A stretch of 64,000 nt of DNA, taken from positions 1-64,000 of the forward strand of contig NZ_LMNA01000012.1 in assembly GCF_001422445.1 (NCBI RefSeq). The letters are read 5' to 3'. The notes under the pieces were generated by a model. That model was not told where the DNA came from. It saw nothing but the letters and a program-made list of their open reading frames with translations, and did not search any database. The translations under genes were made by a program, and so were the position numbers. The stretch comes from Pseudorhodoferax sp. Leaf274. Lineage in GTDB: Bacteria; Pseudomonadota; Gammaproteobacteria; Burkholderiales; Burkholderiaceae_C. This document shows positions 1 to 8,492 of this stretch, one piece after another (position 1 is the first letter of the stretch; every line of letters begins with the position of its first letter).

Positions 1-1
1 C

Positions 2-1858
2 ACCGCCCAGGTGGTGGCCATGGAGACCGGTGACCTGGCAGCGCTGGGCACCAACCAGGTCGCGGCACTGACCACGGCCGGCGTGGCCGCGCTGACGACC
101 GACCAGGTCGTGGCGCTGACCAGCGTGCAGGTGTCGGCCCTGACCACCAGCGCCATCGTGGCGTTGACGACGGCCCAGGTCGCGGCACTGGAAACCCGCG
201 ACGTGGCCGCGCTGACCACCACCCAGGTGCGCGCCTTCGAGACCACCGACCTGGCGGCGCTGACCACCGTGCAGGTGGGCGCACTGAGCACGGCCGGCAT
301 CGCCGCGCTGACGACGGCCGGCGTGGCCGCGCTGACCACGGCGCAGGTCGAGGCCCTGACGACGACGCAGGTCGGCGCGCTGACGACGGCTGGCATCGCT
401 GCGCTGACCACCGCCCAGGTGGCGGCGCTGGAAACGCGCGACGTGGCCGTGCTGCGCACCAACCAGGTCGCGGCGCTGACCACGGCCGGCGTGGCCGCGC
501 TGACGACCACGCAGGTCGCCGCGCTGAGCACGGCCGGTGTGGCTGCGCTGACGACGGCCGGTGTGGCTGCACTGACCACCGCCCAGGTGGCGGCGCTGAC
601 CTCCACGCAGGCCACCGCGCTGACCACGGCCGGCATCGCCGCGCTGACCACCGCCCAGGTGGCGGCGCTGGAGACCGGCGACCTCGCCGCGCTGCGCACC
701 AGCCAGATCGCTGCGCTGACCACGACCGGCATCGCCGCGCTGACGACGGCCCAGATCGTGGCGCTGACCACCGCGCAGGTGGCTTCGCTGAGCACGCAAA
801 GCATCGCCGCGCTGACGACCGCCCAGGCCGCCGCGCTGGAGACCCGCGACATCGCCGCGCTGACCACCACCCAGGTGCGTGCGCTGGAGACGTCCGACCT
901 GGTGGCCCTGAGCACGACCCAGGTGGCGGCACTGACGACCACGCAGGTCCATGCGCTGACCACCACGCAGATCAGCGCGTTCACGACCACGCAGACCCAG
1001 CACCTGGCGCTGGGCTCGCCCGTGATCCTGGACCTGGACGGCAACGGCGTGCAGACGCAGAGCATCACGGCCGGCGTCAAGTTCGACCTGTTCGCCGACG
1101 GCAACGCGGTGCAGACCGGCTGGGTCTCCAGCGGCGACGGCCTGCTGGTGCTGGACCGCAACGGCGACGGCAGCATCAACGACGGCTCCGAGCTGTTCGG
1201 CACCTCTACGCGACTGGCCAGCGGCCAGAACGCGGCGGACGGCTATGCCGCGCTGCGCGAGCTGGACAGCAACGGCGACGGCGTGCTGAACGCCGACGAC
1301 GCGGCCTTCGCCGACCTGCGCCTGTGGGTGGATGCGGACTCCGATGGCGTGAGCCAGTCCGGCGAACTGCGCACCCTGGCCGACTACAACATCAAGAGCA
1401 TCAACCTGAACGCCCGCGCCGAGCTCAGCAAGGACAACGGCAACCTGGTGGGCTTGGTGTCCAGCTACGAGACCACCGACGGCGCCACGCATGCGGCGGC
1501 CGACGTCTGGTTCGTGGCGCAGAAGGCGGTGGCCGACACTGCGCCGGCCAACGACCTGCGCACGCAGGTCGGCAGCTTGGCCGAGGCCATCGGCAGCTTC
1601 GACGGCGACGCGGCCTGGAACGGCGCGCCGCAGGCGGCCGCCGATCCGGCCACCGCTGCGGCGGCGCGCTCGGCAACGCAGGGCGTGGTGGTCGGCATGG
1701 CGGACGCGATGCGCCAGTTCGACGCCAACGGCAACGCGGTGGCGGGCACGCCGTCCACGGCGGTGGTCACGGCGCTGGGCAAGTCGATGACCACGCTGGC
1801 CGGCCTGCAGGACCCGGCGCAGCACGGCATCCTGGCCGGCGGAACGTCCAAGGCCTGA
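2..1858 (+). CDS. Octad-repeat secreted/surface protein with calcium-binding C-terminus (5-prime partial)
   Basis: The frame is open to the left edge, so this is the C-terminal part of a larger protein; at least 618 residues are visible. The first ~330 are uninterrupted 8-residue repeats of the form xALTTxQV. Then comes a domain typical of large type I-secreted proteins of the FrpC/RTX-associated kind: VILDLDGNGVQT, a GLLVLDRNGDG loop, GSELFG, and further D-x-N-G-D-G and DADSDG EF-hand-like loops. The last ~100 residues are Ala-rich with no recognised motif. Family knowledge suggests a secreted adhesin or RTX-like protein that binds calcium outside the cell. There is no classical GGXGXDXUX nonapeptide block in the visible part. 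Transport genes of a type I system are not in the window, though a NodT outer-membrane factor lies at 6365-7792. The function of the repeats is not known to me. Confidence 0.75.
   Translation, partial: TAQVVAMETGDLAALGTNQVAALTTAGVAALTTDQVVALTSVQVSALTTSAIVALTTAQVAALETRDVAALTTTQVRAFETTDLAALTTVQVGALSTAGIAALTTAGVAALTTAQVEALTTTQVGALTTAGIAALTTAQVAALETRDVAVLRTNQVAALTTAGVAALTTTQVAALSTAGVAALTTAGVAALTTAQVAALTSTQATALTTAGIAALTTAQVAALETGDLAALRTSQIAALTTTGIAALTTAQIVALTTAQVASLSTQSIAALTTAQAAALETRDIAALTTTQVRALETSDLVALSTTQVAALTTTQVHALTTTQISAFTTTQTQHLALGSPVILDLDGNGVQTQSITAGVKFDLFADGNAVQTGWVSSGDGLLVLDRNGDGSINDGSELFGTSTRLASGQNAADGYAALRELDSNGDGVLNADDAAFADLRLWVDADSDGVSQSGELRTLADYNIKSINLNARAELSKDNGNLVGLVSSYETTDGATHAAADVWFVAQKAVADTAPANDLRTQVGSLAEAIGSFDGDAAWNGAPQAAADPATAAAARSATQGVVVGMADAMRQFDANGNAVAGTPSTAVVTALGKSMTTLAGLQDPAQHGILAGGTSKA
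14..997 (+). repeat. Tandem 24-bp (8-residue) coding repeats, about 41 units
   Basis: Forty-one consecutive octads with no interruption, consensus A-A-L-T-T-A-Q/G-V/I. Most units carry Thr-Thr at positions 4-5, Leu at 3 and Val/Ile/Leu at 8. Variant octads of the type AALETRDV recur at units 0, 7, 9, 17, 27, 34 and 36. The variant with T-N-Q or T-S-Q follows at units 1, 18 and 28, which suggests duplication of multi-unit blocks. The array probably continues to the left of the window. Confidence 0.95.
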
Positions 1859-1864
1859 TGCACG

Positions 1865-1884
1865 GCGGGGCCGGCCGGCCCCGC
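1865..1884. terminator. Perfect 20-bp palindrome between convergent genes
   Basis: The sequence is fully self-complementary and can form a GC-only hairpin in either transcript. It lies 6 bases after the repeat-protein stop and 24 bases before the stop of the leftward DUF5672 gene. It lacks a U-tract, so intrinsic termination is inferred from position and stem strength only. Confidence 0.45.
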
Positions 1885-1908
1885 TGCCGCTTCAGCCGGG
1901 CGGCACGG

Positions 1909-2661
1909 TCAGACCGTGTCGAGCACGGGCGAGGGCGGCAGCAAGGCTTTCCAGAACGCGGGCTCGTACTTCCACCAGGCATGGCCCGCCATCGGGACCT
2001 GGCCGCCGTTGACGGCCAGGTAGTACGAGGGCCGCAACTCCAGCGCGAAGCGCGAGGCGACGATCTCGTTGGGCAGCACGAAGTCGCCCGACAGCGCGCC
2101 CATGAAGGCGAAGAACAGGTCTTCGCTGGAGCCCGTCTGGCAGAACACCTGGATGGCCTGCGGAAACTCGCGCAGCAGCGCGGCGCACTTGTCGATGCGG
2201 CGCAGGCTGAGCCCGCCATTGCCCACATGCACCTTCAGGCGCTTGCCCAGCGCGCCCTGGAAGCGGTCGAGGTTGACGAACAGCTCGTTGCCATCGGGCC
2301 AGGGCGCACCCACGTAGTCGTAGGGCGAGGCGCACCAGGCGTCGAGCTCGTCGCGCAGCACCACGGCATCGGTCTGCAGGATCAGCAGGTGGCCTTGATC
2401 GGCGAAGCGCTCGTAGAAGGCCGGGTCCAGCAGCAGGCGGTTGTAGTCGGCGATGCTGGCGAAGCACCGGGGCGCCAGGCCGATGAAGCCCAGCTGCGGG
2501 TAGCGCTGCCGGTAGTAGTCCAGCGCCAGCCCGTCCGGGCCGACGAAATCGATGCGCCGGCCGGCCAGGGCCTGCACCGACACGTCCAGCGAAAACTCTT
2601 CGATCGGCGACAGGCGTGGCTGGTAGATGGGGACCAGAATCGCGGGGTGGTGGGAAGGCAT
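1909..2661 (-). CDS. DUF5672 family protein, probable glycosyltransferase-like
   Basis: 250 residues. Visible family signatures include LLILQTDAVV, YDYVGAPWPDG and VGNGGLSLRR, followed by SSEDLFF. This is the typical order of DUF5672 proteins, which resemble GT-A-type glycosyltransferases and are commonly found with LPS or protein-glycosylation genes. Acceptor and sugar are unknown. It is transcribed away from the CgeB-like gene starting at 2724, from a 62-base divergent spacer. No signal peptide or membrane segment is seen, so it is probably cytoplasmic. The family call is confident, the activity is inferred. Confidence 0.75.
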   Translation of the reverse strand: MPSHHPAILVPIYQPRLSPIEEFSLDVSVQALAGRRIDFVGPDGLALDYYRQRYPQLGFIGLAPRCFASIADYNRLLLDPAFYERFADQGHLLILQTDAVVLRDELDAWCASPYDYVGAPWPDGNELFVNLDRFQGALGKRLKVHVGNGGLSLRRIDKCAALLREFPQAIQVFCQTGSSEDLFFAFMGALSGDFVLPNEIVASRFALELRPSYYLAVNGGQVPMAGHAWWKYEPAFWKALLPPSPVLDTV

Positions 2662-2723
2662 GCCCGCATTTCACTACAGCGGCCCGCGCCTTCGGGCGCC
2701 GGCCTGCACATTCGCATCCAGCC

Positions 2724-3938
2724 ATGAGCCCACGCACCGTCTACATCGAACTGTCCAGGACGCCCATCTACCGGCGCATCGCCCAGGCGCTGGGCGCCGC
2801 GCTGGCCCACAGCGGCCTGCAGGTGCTGGCCGTCAAGCCCGAGGGCTTCGACAGCGAGAGCTTCCAGCGCTTCGTGGAGGAGCCCGGCCATGCCGACGCG
2901 GTCTACATCTCCACAGCCTCCAGCAATGCGGTGCAGTCGGTGCGGCCCGCCACCGGGCGCCACTACTTCGAGAGCTTCGCGGGCCGGCTGGTGTTCCTGC
3001 ACCAGGACACCATCCTGGGCGGGCTGGACCTGCTGGGCGCCATCGCCAAGCTGCAGGCCTGGCAGCGCGTGGCGGGGCGCGCGGCCCATCTGTGCATCGA
3101 GGCCGGCAACATCGCCGACCTGGCGTCCGTGGGCATCGGCCATGCCGGCCTGGTGCCGCACGCCAGCGAGTTCGCGCCGGTCGAGCCGCTGCTGGATGGC
3201 TTCGTGCACGACACCGCCTTCGTCGGCCATGCGGTGCCCAGCCAGGCCAGCCCGCGCCATGCATCCCCGCGGCTGCAGCAGCTGCTGGATGCGGCGCTGC
3301 AGGCAAGGCGCGCGGACTTCGCCAGCGCGCTGGAGCCGCAGGTGAAGGCCTTCGCCGACCAGGCGCTCGATGGCCTGGGCACGGACGCCGACCGGGCCTT
3401 GCTGCGCGTGGCGCAGGCCCAGTGGCTGCGCAACGAGGTCACCGGCCTCACGCTCCCGCTGCGCGGATGGGTGTTCGAGCAGGCCGGCCTGGATGCGCTC
3501 GACGTGTATGGCGGCGACCCGGCTTACCTGCACGGCATCACGCGCCAGCTGCAGGTCGACCGGCCCGGCCTGCGCTACCACCCGGCGGTGTACGAGCCGG
3601 CGGCGGTGCAGCGCGTGTTCGGCGGCAGCCGCGTCAACATCAACATTTCTTCGCTGCAGTTCGACCATGCGGTGGTGAACCGCTTCCACGACGTGGTGCT
3701 GTCCGGCGGCCTGTGCCTGACCGATGCGCGCGACGGGCTCGCGGCGCTGACGCCGGCGCATGCAGAGGTGTCGTTCCGCACGCTGGACGAACTGCGTGAC
3801 AAGGTCCGCCACTTCAGCCTGCCCGCCCACGCGCGCGAGCGGGCGCTGCTCGTCAAGGCGCTGCAGCAGGACGTGCTGCGCCACTCGGGCTATCCGCTGG
3901 TGGTGCAGGCCATCCAGGGCGCGCTGGACGCGCTCTGA
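2724..3938 (+). CDS. CgeB-like glycosyltransferase family protein
   Basis: 404 residues from the ATG at 2724. The frame extends further up, but the extension is low-quality and antisense to the neighbouring gene. The C-terminal third (about residues 295-400) matches the Glyco_trans_1_2/CgeB type: VFGGSRVNINIS, then an RFHDVVLSGGLCLTD segment that resembles the nucleotide-sugar binding end of GT-B enzymes. The N-terminal part would be the acceptor-side Rossmann domain and is poorly conserved. Substrate unknown. It is divergent from the DUF5672 gene and convergent with the methyltransferase at 3955, with only 16 bases between stops. It is part of the 1.9-6.3 kb glycosylation-type cluster. Confidence 0.7.
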   Translation: MSPRTVYIELSRTPIYRRIAQALGAALAHSGLQVLAVKPEGFDSESFQRFVEEPGHADAVYISTASSNAVQSVRPATGRHYFESFAGRLVFLHQDTILGGLDLLGAIAKLQAWQRVAGRAAHLCIEAGNIADLASVGIGHAGLVPHASEFAPVEPLLDGFVHDTAFVGHAVPSQASPRHASPRLQQLLDAALQARRADFASALEPQVKAFADQALDGLGTDADRALLRVAQAQWLRNEVTGLTLPLRGWVFEQAGLDALDVYGGDPAYLHGITRQLQVDRPGLRYHPAVYEPAAVQRVFGGSRVNINISSLQFDHAVVNRFHDVVLSGGLCLTDARDGLAALTPAHAEVSFRTLDELRDKVRHFSLPAHARERALLVKALQQDVLRHSGYPLVVQAIQGALDAL

Positions 3939-3954
3939 AGCAGCGCGGGCGCGC

Positions 3955-4446
3955 TCAGCCCGGCAGGCGCTTTTGCATCTGCGTGACGAGGTTCGCGCCC
4001 ATCCACTCCTGCCGCAGCATGCGGAAGTGGCCGTTGAAGCCGTAGATCTTGGCCCAGCGGTTGGTGTCGTCGAAGTAGCAGGGGAAGGTCTCCTCCGTGA
4101 TGATGTTCACGTGGGTCGGGTCCTGGAACGCCGCGTTGTGCGGGTAGGCCGGCGTGACCGAGAGGAAGATGCCGTCCACCTTGAGCACCCGGTAGATCTC
4201 GTTCATGAGCTGCACGAACGGGTTGCGGTGCTTGGGCGCGTAGATCACGCGCGGCACGTGCTCGATGAACTGGAAGGCGGTCACGAACTCGAACATGCCG
4301 TCCGCATACGGGATCGGCTCGATCGCCAGGTCGGCGGCTGCGATGTTGTTGCCGATGTCCTCGCGGATGTCGACGCCGAACACCTCGTCGGCCTTGAACG
4401 GGTTGTTGGGGTTGGGGCCGCAGCCCAGGTCCAGGGTCTTGGTCAT
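3955..4446 (-). CDS. Class I SAM-dependent methyltransferase (small)
   Basis: 163 residues. The N-terminus carries the SAM motif I LDLGCGPNPNNPF, then GVDIRED (motif II acidic residue), a region like PYADGMFEFV and FIEHVPR (post-motif), and EIYRVLKVDGIFL. The start ATG at 4446 overlaps the stop of the upstream GT41-like gene by 4 bases (ATGA), implying translational coupling. Small methyltransferases of this kind are common in polysaccharide or glycoprotein clusters and may O-methylate a sugar. The true acceptor cannot be read from sequence. Confidence 0.75.
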   Translation of the reverse strand: MTKTLDLGCGPNPNNPFKADEVFGVDIREDIGNNIAAADLAIEPIPYADGMFEFVTAFQFIEHVPRVIYAPKHRNPFVQLMNEIYRVLKVDGIFLSVTPAYPHNAAFQDPTHVNIITEETFPCYFDDTNRWAKIYGFNGHFRMLRQEWMGANLVTQMQKRLPG

Positions 4447-6347
4447 GCTTGTGGTTGGCTAGGGTTGCAGGCCAGCGCATCGCTGGCACCGCCGAGCTGG
4501 GTGCGCCGCCACATCGCGGTGTAGGCGGCTTCGAGGTGGCGGCGGAAACCGTCGGTGTCGCACAGGGCCTGGCCATTCGCGCCGTCGCCACGCTGCAGCA
4601 GCCGTTGGCGCAGCGAGGCCCGGCGCTCGGGGTTCTGCGCGAGCTTGAGCGCCAGGGCCTCGTAGGCGGCCAGCGAATCGGTGGCCAGCTTGGGCAGCCC
4701 GGCCGCCTGCACGAGGCTGCCGGCCACGCGCGAGGGGAAGGAATCTCCTACGCAGGTCACCACGGGCAGGCCGGCCATCAGCGCGTCGGCGGCCGTGGTG
4801 TGGGCGTTGTAGGGATGGGTGTCCAGGAAGATGTCGGCCTGGCGGTAGCGGGCCAGGTGGTCTTCCACGCGCGGCACGCGGCCGGCGAACACCAGGCGTT
4901 CCGGCGCGATGCCGCGCAGCGCGGCTTCCTTGCGCAGGTTGCGCTGGGTGGCTTCGCCGCGCGAGACCAGCCACAGCACGCTGCCCGGCACCTGGGCCAG
5001 CAGGCGCATCCAGACATCGAACACCGGCGGCGTGATCTTGTAGTCGTGGCTGAACGAGCAGAACACCACGCCCTCGTCGGGCAGGCCGCATTCGGCGCGC
5101 GTGGGCGTGCGCTCGGCGATCTGCACGCTGTCGTCCACGGTCAGGTAGGCGTCTGGCAGGTAGACCACCTGCTCGTCGTAGAAGGGCTTGTGGGCGTCCG
5201 GGATGATGTGGCGGTCGGCCAGGATGTAGTCGTAGTAGTCCACACCCATGGTGCCGGGATAGCCCAGGTAGTTGACCTGCACCGGCGCCGGCCGCCACGC
5301 GAAGATGGCGGTGCGCGTGTCCGAGGTGTAGCCGCCCAGGTCGATGGCGATGTCGACCTCGCGCTCGCGCATCCAGCGCGCGATGCGCTCGGCCGTCCAG
5401 TCGCGCGCGTCGACGAACTCGTCGAAGGCCGCGAGGATGCGCCCGCGCAGCCGGCTGCCGTCGTCCACGCCCAGCGAGATGGCGATGGTCTCGAAGCGGC
5501 TCTTGTCGTGCCGCTCGAAGATGCCGCACATCAGGTGGCTGACGGGGTGTTCGCGCAGGTCGGGCGAGACGTAGGCGATGCGGATGCGCTTGTGCTGGTA
5601 GCGCTCGCCGTTCCACAGCGCCTGCGGCTGGCGCGGGTTCTGGTGGGCCGCGAAGATGCGCGCGGCGCGCTGGTGGTCCTGCGCGTTGCTGGATGCCGAC
5701 ATGAAGGCCAGCGACTTGCACACGCGTTGGCCGGCGCGCACGCCGTCGACGATGCGCGCGCGCAGCGCGTCGAAATCGGTCCAGTCGCAGACGTGCAGGC
5801 GCTCGAAGAACAGCAGGCCCAGCGCGTAGTCGGCATCGGGCTTGACCCGCACCAGCCGCTCGAACATCGCGATCGCCTGGGCGCTCTGCTTGAACTCGGT
5901 CAGGAGAATGCCGCAGTTGCCCAGCGCGGACGGGTGGTCGGGCGCGAAGCGCAGGATCTGGTTGAAGCGCTCCAGTGCCTCGTGGTGGCGGTACATGGCG
6001 CGCAGCAGCGCGCCGCTGTTGAGCAGCACGTCGACGAAGTCGGGTTGGATCGCGAGCGCGCGGTCGTAGGCCGCGAGGGCCTGGTCGTTGCGGCCCAGGC
6101 CCTGCAGCACGGTGCCGTGCAGGTGGTGCAGCGGCGCGAAGCCGGGCGCGGCGGCCACGCCGGCCTCGCAGCGCGCCAGCGCCGTGGCCCCGTCGCCGGC
6201 CTGCCAGGCGATCAGGCCGAGCGAGTAGTGGGCCGGGCCGTTGTCGGGCTGGGCGGCCAGCACGGCATGGAAGTGCGTGGCGGCCTCGGCGGTGTGGCCG
6301 CTGCCTTGCAGCTGGATGGCGCGCACCAGGGTGTCGGAGATGGACAT
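4443..6347 (-). CDS. TPR-containing GT41 (O-GlcNAc transferase/SPINDLY-like) glycosyltransferase
   Basis: 634 residues. Residues 1-190 form tetratricopeptide repeats (segments such as AHYSLGLIAWQAGDG, GRNDQALAAYDRALAIQPDF, EALERFNQILRFAPDH). From about residue 240 the GT41 catalytic region follows: YVSPDLREHPVSHL, DIAIDLGGYTSDTR, PAPVQVNYLGYPGTMG, VVFCSFSHDYKITP, FLDTHPYNAHTTAADALMAG and LPVVT. These are hallmarks of the OGT/SPY/HMW1C superfamily, which transfers sugars from nucleotide donors to Ser/Thr or Asn of proteins. The protein is cytoplasmic. The start ATG at 6347 lies 17 bases after the NodT gene stop, and the end overlaps the methyltransferase start, so the three genes are probably co-transcribed. 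The substrate is not known; the adjacent Thr-rich repeat protein is a candidate. Confidence 0.85.
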   Translation of the reverse strand: MSISDTLVRAIQLQGSGHTAEAATHFHAVLAAQPDNGPAHYSLGLIAWQAGDGATALARCEAGVAAAPGFAPLHHLHGTVLQGLGRNDQALAAYDRALAIQPDFVDVLLNSGALLRAMYRHHEALERFNQILRFAPDHPSALGNCGILLTEFKQSAQAIAMFERLVRVKPDADYALGLLFFERLHVCDWTDFDALRARIVDGVRAGQRVCKSLAFMSASSNAQDHQRAARIFAAHQNPRQPQALWNGERYQHKRIRIAYVSPDLREHPVSHLMCGIFERHDKSRFETIAISLGVDDGSRLRGRILAAFDEFVDARDWTAERIARWMREREVDIAIDLGGYTSDTRTAIFAWRPAPVQVNYLGYPGTMGVDYYDYILADRHIIPDAHKPFYDEQVVYLPDAYLTVDDSVQIAERTPTRAECGLPDEGVVFCSFSHDYKITPPVFDVWMRLLAQVPGSVLWLVSRGEATQRNLRKEAALRGIAPERLVFAGRVPRVEDHLARYRQADIFLDTHPYNAHTTAADALMAGLPVVTCVGDSFPSRVAGSLVQAAGLPKLATDSLAAYEALALKLAQNPERRASLRQRLLQRGDGANGQALCDTDGFRRHLEAAYTAMWRRTQLGGASDALACNPSQPQA

Positions 6348-6364
6348 GCGTTGGTTCTTGATGT

Positions 6365-7792
6365 TCAGGTGCCGGCGCGGGCGCCGCCGCCCAGCGCCTT
6401 GTAGAGCTGGGCCGAGGCGTCCAGTTGCGCGCGGCGCAGTTCGATGGCGGTCTGCTGCACACCGACCAGGTCGCGCTGGGCGTCCAGCACCTCGAGGTAG
6501 CCGACCATGCCGCCGGCGTAGCGGGCCTGGGCGATCTCCAGCCGGCGCTGCTGCGCGCGCTGGTTGGCGGCGATGGCCTGCAGCTGCTGTGCCAGCGTGC
6601 GCTGGGCCGAGAGCTGGTCGGCAACCTCGCGGAAGGCGAGCTGGATGGTTTTCTCGTACTCGGCCACGGCGACGCGCTTGCGCGCTTCGGCGATGTCGGC
6701 CTGGGCGTCCAGGCGGCCGCCGTCGAACAGCGGAAACGTCAGCGCGGGCTGGAAGTTCCAGGCGCCGCCGCTGAACAGCGTGGCCAGCGCGGGGCTGGCG
6801 AAACCCAGGCCGGCCGTCAGCACGATGCGCGGGAAGAAGGCGGCGCGTGCGGCGCCCACATTGGCGTGCGAGGCGGCCAGCCGCTGCTCGGCGGCCAGCA
6901 CGTCGGGTCGCAGCAGCAGCACCTCGCCGGGCAGGCCGGCGGACAGCGGCTGGCCCAGGGCCTGGTTGGCGAGCGTGTTGCCGGGTGGCAAGGCGGCGGG
7001 CGGCTGGCCCACGAGGAACTGCAGGCGGCTGGTGGCCAGCGCCTGCTGGTGCGTGGCGGCGAACAGGGTGCCGCGCGCGGTTTCCAGCGCGCCGGTGGCC
7101 TGCTGCACGTCGTAGTCGTGCACGGCGCCGATCTGCTGGCCGCGCGTGAGCAGATCCAGCGATTCCTCGCGCAGCGCCAGGCTGGCGCGCGCCAGGGCCA
7201 GGGCCTCGTCCTGCTGCAGCAGCGCAAAGTAGGCGCTGGCCACGTCGGACACCAGCGACAGCTGCAGCGCGCGCTGCGCCTCTTCGGTGGCCAGGTAGCT
7301 GGCGCGCGCGGACTCGGACAGCCGCGCCAGCCGGCCCCAGAAATCGAGCTCGAACGAGACCGTGGAGATGGCCAGGTCGTAGCGGTCGGCGTTGGACTGG
7401 GCGTCCAGGCCGCTCAGCGCCGGCGGCGAGCGCTGGATGGCGGCCTGTGCGCCGAGGTTCACGCCGGGCAGGCGGTCGGCGCGCGTGACGCCGTACTGCG
7501 CGCGCGCCTCCTGCACGCGCGCGGCCGCGATGTGCAGGTCGCGGTTGTGCTCCAGCGCGGCGGCGATCAGGGCCTGCAGCCGCGCGTCGGCGAAGTAGCT
7601 GCGCCAGTGGATGCGGGTGGCGTCCTGCCCGCCTTCGGTCAGCTGGCCTGGCCAGGCGGTGGGCACGGGTGCGTCCGGACGCTGCAGCGGTGCCTGGCTG
7701 GCGCAGCCGGCCAGCGCGAGTGCGGCGCACAGTACGGCGCACGGTGCGGCCAGGGCGCGTGGCGGGGCGGGAAAGGGCAGGCGGCGGAACAT
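6365..7792 (-). CDS. NodT-family outer-membrane efflux lipoprotein (TolC-like)
   Basis: 475 residues. The N-terminus has a hydrophobic signal and lipobox LALAGC, then two OEP (TolC-type) repeats rich in coiled-coil Ala/Gln/Arg. Motifs include FELDFWGRL, LLRPDVLAAEQRL, AAFFPRIVLTAGLG and FDGGRL, usual for NodT/OprM channels of RND, MFS or type I systems. There is no cognate inner-membrane pump beside it: downstream are the GT41-like and methyltransferase genes, upstream an Smr-domain gene. It could serve the secretion of the adjacent repeat protein or be an orphan channel. A second, separate NodT protein belongs to the mdt operon at 42691. Confidence 0.85.
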   Translation of the reverse strand: MFRRLPFPAPPRALAAPCAVLCAALALAGCASQAPLQRPDAPVPTAWPGQLTEGGQDATRIHWRSYFADARLQALIAAALEHNRDLHIAAARVQEARAQYGVTRADRLPGVNLGAQAAIQRSPPALSGLDAQSNADRYDLAISTVSFELDFWGRLARLSESARASYLATEEAQRALQLSLVSDVASAYFALLQQDEALALARASLALREESLDLLTRGQQIGAVHDYDVQQATGALETARGTLFAATHQQALATSRLQFLVGQPPAALPPGNTLANQALGQPLSAGLPGEVLLLRPDVLAAEQRLAASHANVGAARAAFFPRIVLTAGLGFASPALATLFSGGAWNFQPALTFPLFDGGRLDAQADIAEARKRVAVAEYEKTIQLAFREVADQLSAQRTLAQQLQAIAANQRAQQRRLEIAQARYAGGMVGYLEVLDAQRDLVGVQQTAIELRRAQLDASAQLYKALGGGARAGT

Positions 7793-7853
7793 GGCGCGGG
7801 CAGTCTAGTGCCGCGTGGTGCCGCCGGGCGCATCCGCGGGCGCCTTCTGTCGC

Positions 7854-8492
7854 TCAGGACTGGGGTTTGAGCAGGACCACGAGCGCGCCGGCGCCGCCTT
7901 CGTCGGCCCGGGCCTGCACGAAGGCCAGCACCTCCTGCTTCTGGATGAGCCAGGCCTGCACCTTGGACTTGAGCACGGGCACCCGGCCGGGCGAGCCCAG
8001 GCCCTTGCCGTGCACCACGCGCAGGCAGCGCAGGCCCTGGCGGTGCGATTCGCGGATGAAGGCCGACAAGGCCTCGCGCGCGTCTTCGCGGCGCAGGCCG
8101 TGCAGGTCGAGCTCGCGCTGCAGGCTCCACTCGCCCTTGCGCAGCCGGCGGGTGACGTCCATGCCGATGCCGGGGCGGCGAAAGCTCATGGCGTCGTCCA
8201 CGTCCAGCAGCGTGGTGGCGTCGAACTCGTCGCTGAGGCTTTCCAGCAGCACGCGCTGCTCGTCGAGCTGCTGCTGCACCGGGATCGGCGCGGGTTGCTC
8301 GGGTGCCAGCCGCACGCGCGGGGGCTGGCGCAGCGGCGCCACCGGCCCCGCGGCGTTGGCGAACAGGTTGCGTTCGGCCTCGGCGCGGCGCAGGGCCTCG
8401 CGGCGCACGGCCTCGCGTTCGGCCGCCAGGCGCTGCTGCTCCGCCAGGTGGCCGCGCATGGCGCCCAGGTCCTGCAGCGAGCGGGCCCTCAC
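7854..8492 (-). CDS. Smr/MutS2-C domain protein
   Basis: 212 residues with a GTG start whose codon overlaps the radC stop by 4 bases (GTGA), so it is translated together with radC. The N-terminal ~100 residues are charged and helical ([20 protein letters not shown]). The C-terminal half is a stand-alone Smr domain with the key motifs [11 protein letters not shown] and VVHGKGLGS, as in E. coli SmrA/SmrB. Family members are endonucleases acting on nucleic acids; SmrB cleaves mRNA at collided ribosomes. Which substrate applies here cannot be told. Confidence 0.85.
   Translation of the reverse strand: MRARSLQDLGAMRGHLAEQQRLAAEREAVRREALRRAEAERNLFANAAGPVAPLRQPPRVRLAPEQPAPIPVQQQLDEQRVLLESLSDEFDATTLLDVDDAMSFRRPGIGMDVTRRLRKGEWSLQRELDLHGLRREDAREALSAFIRESHRQGLRCLRVVHGKGLGSPGRVPVLKSKVQAWLIQKQEVLAFVQARADEGGAGALVVLLKPQS

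Noticed and set aside
14..997. TAL-effector-like or CRISPR-like reading of the octad array
   Set aside because: Units are 24 bp coding repeats with no spacers and are far shorter than the 33-35 residue TAL repeats; no DNA-binding diresidue pattern.
4443..7742. A single 1099-residue protein joining the GT41 gene to upstream sequence
   Set aside because: Residues beyond the Met at 6347 are Arg/Ala-rich translation of the NodT gene in another frame; the TPR region starts cleanly at MSISDTLVRA.
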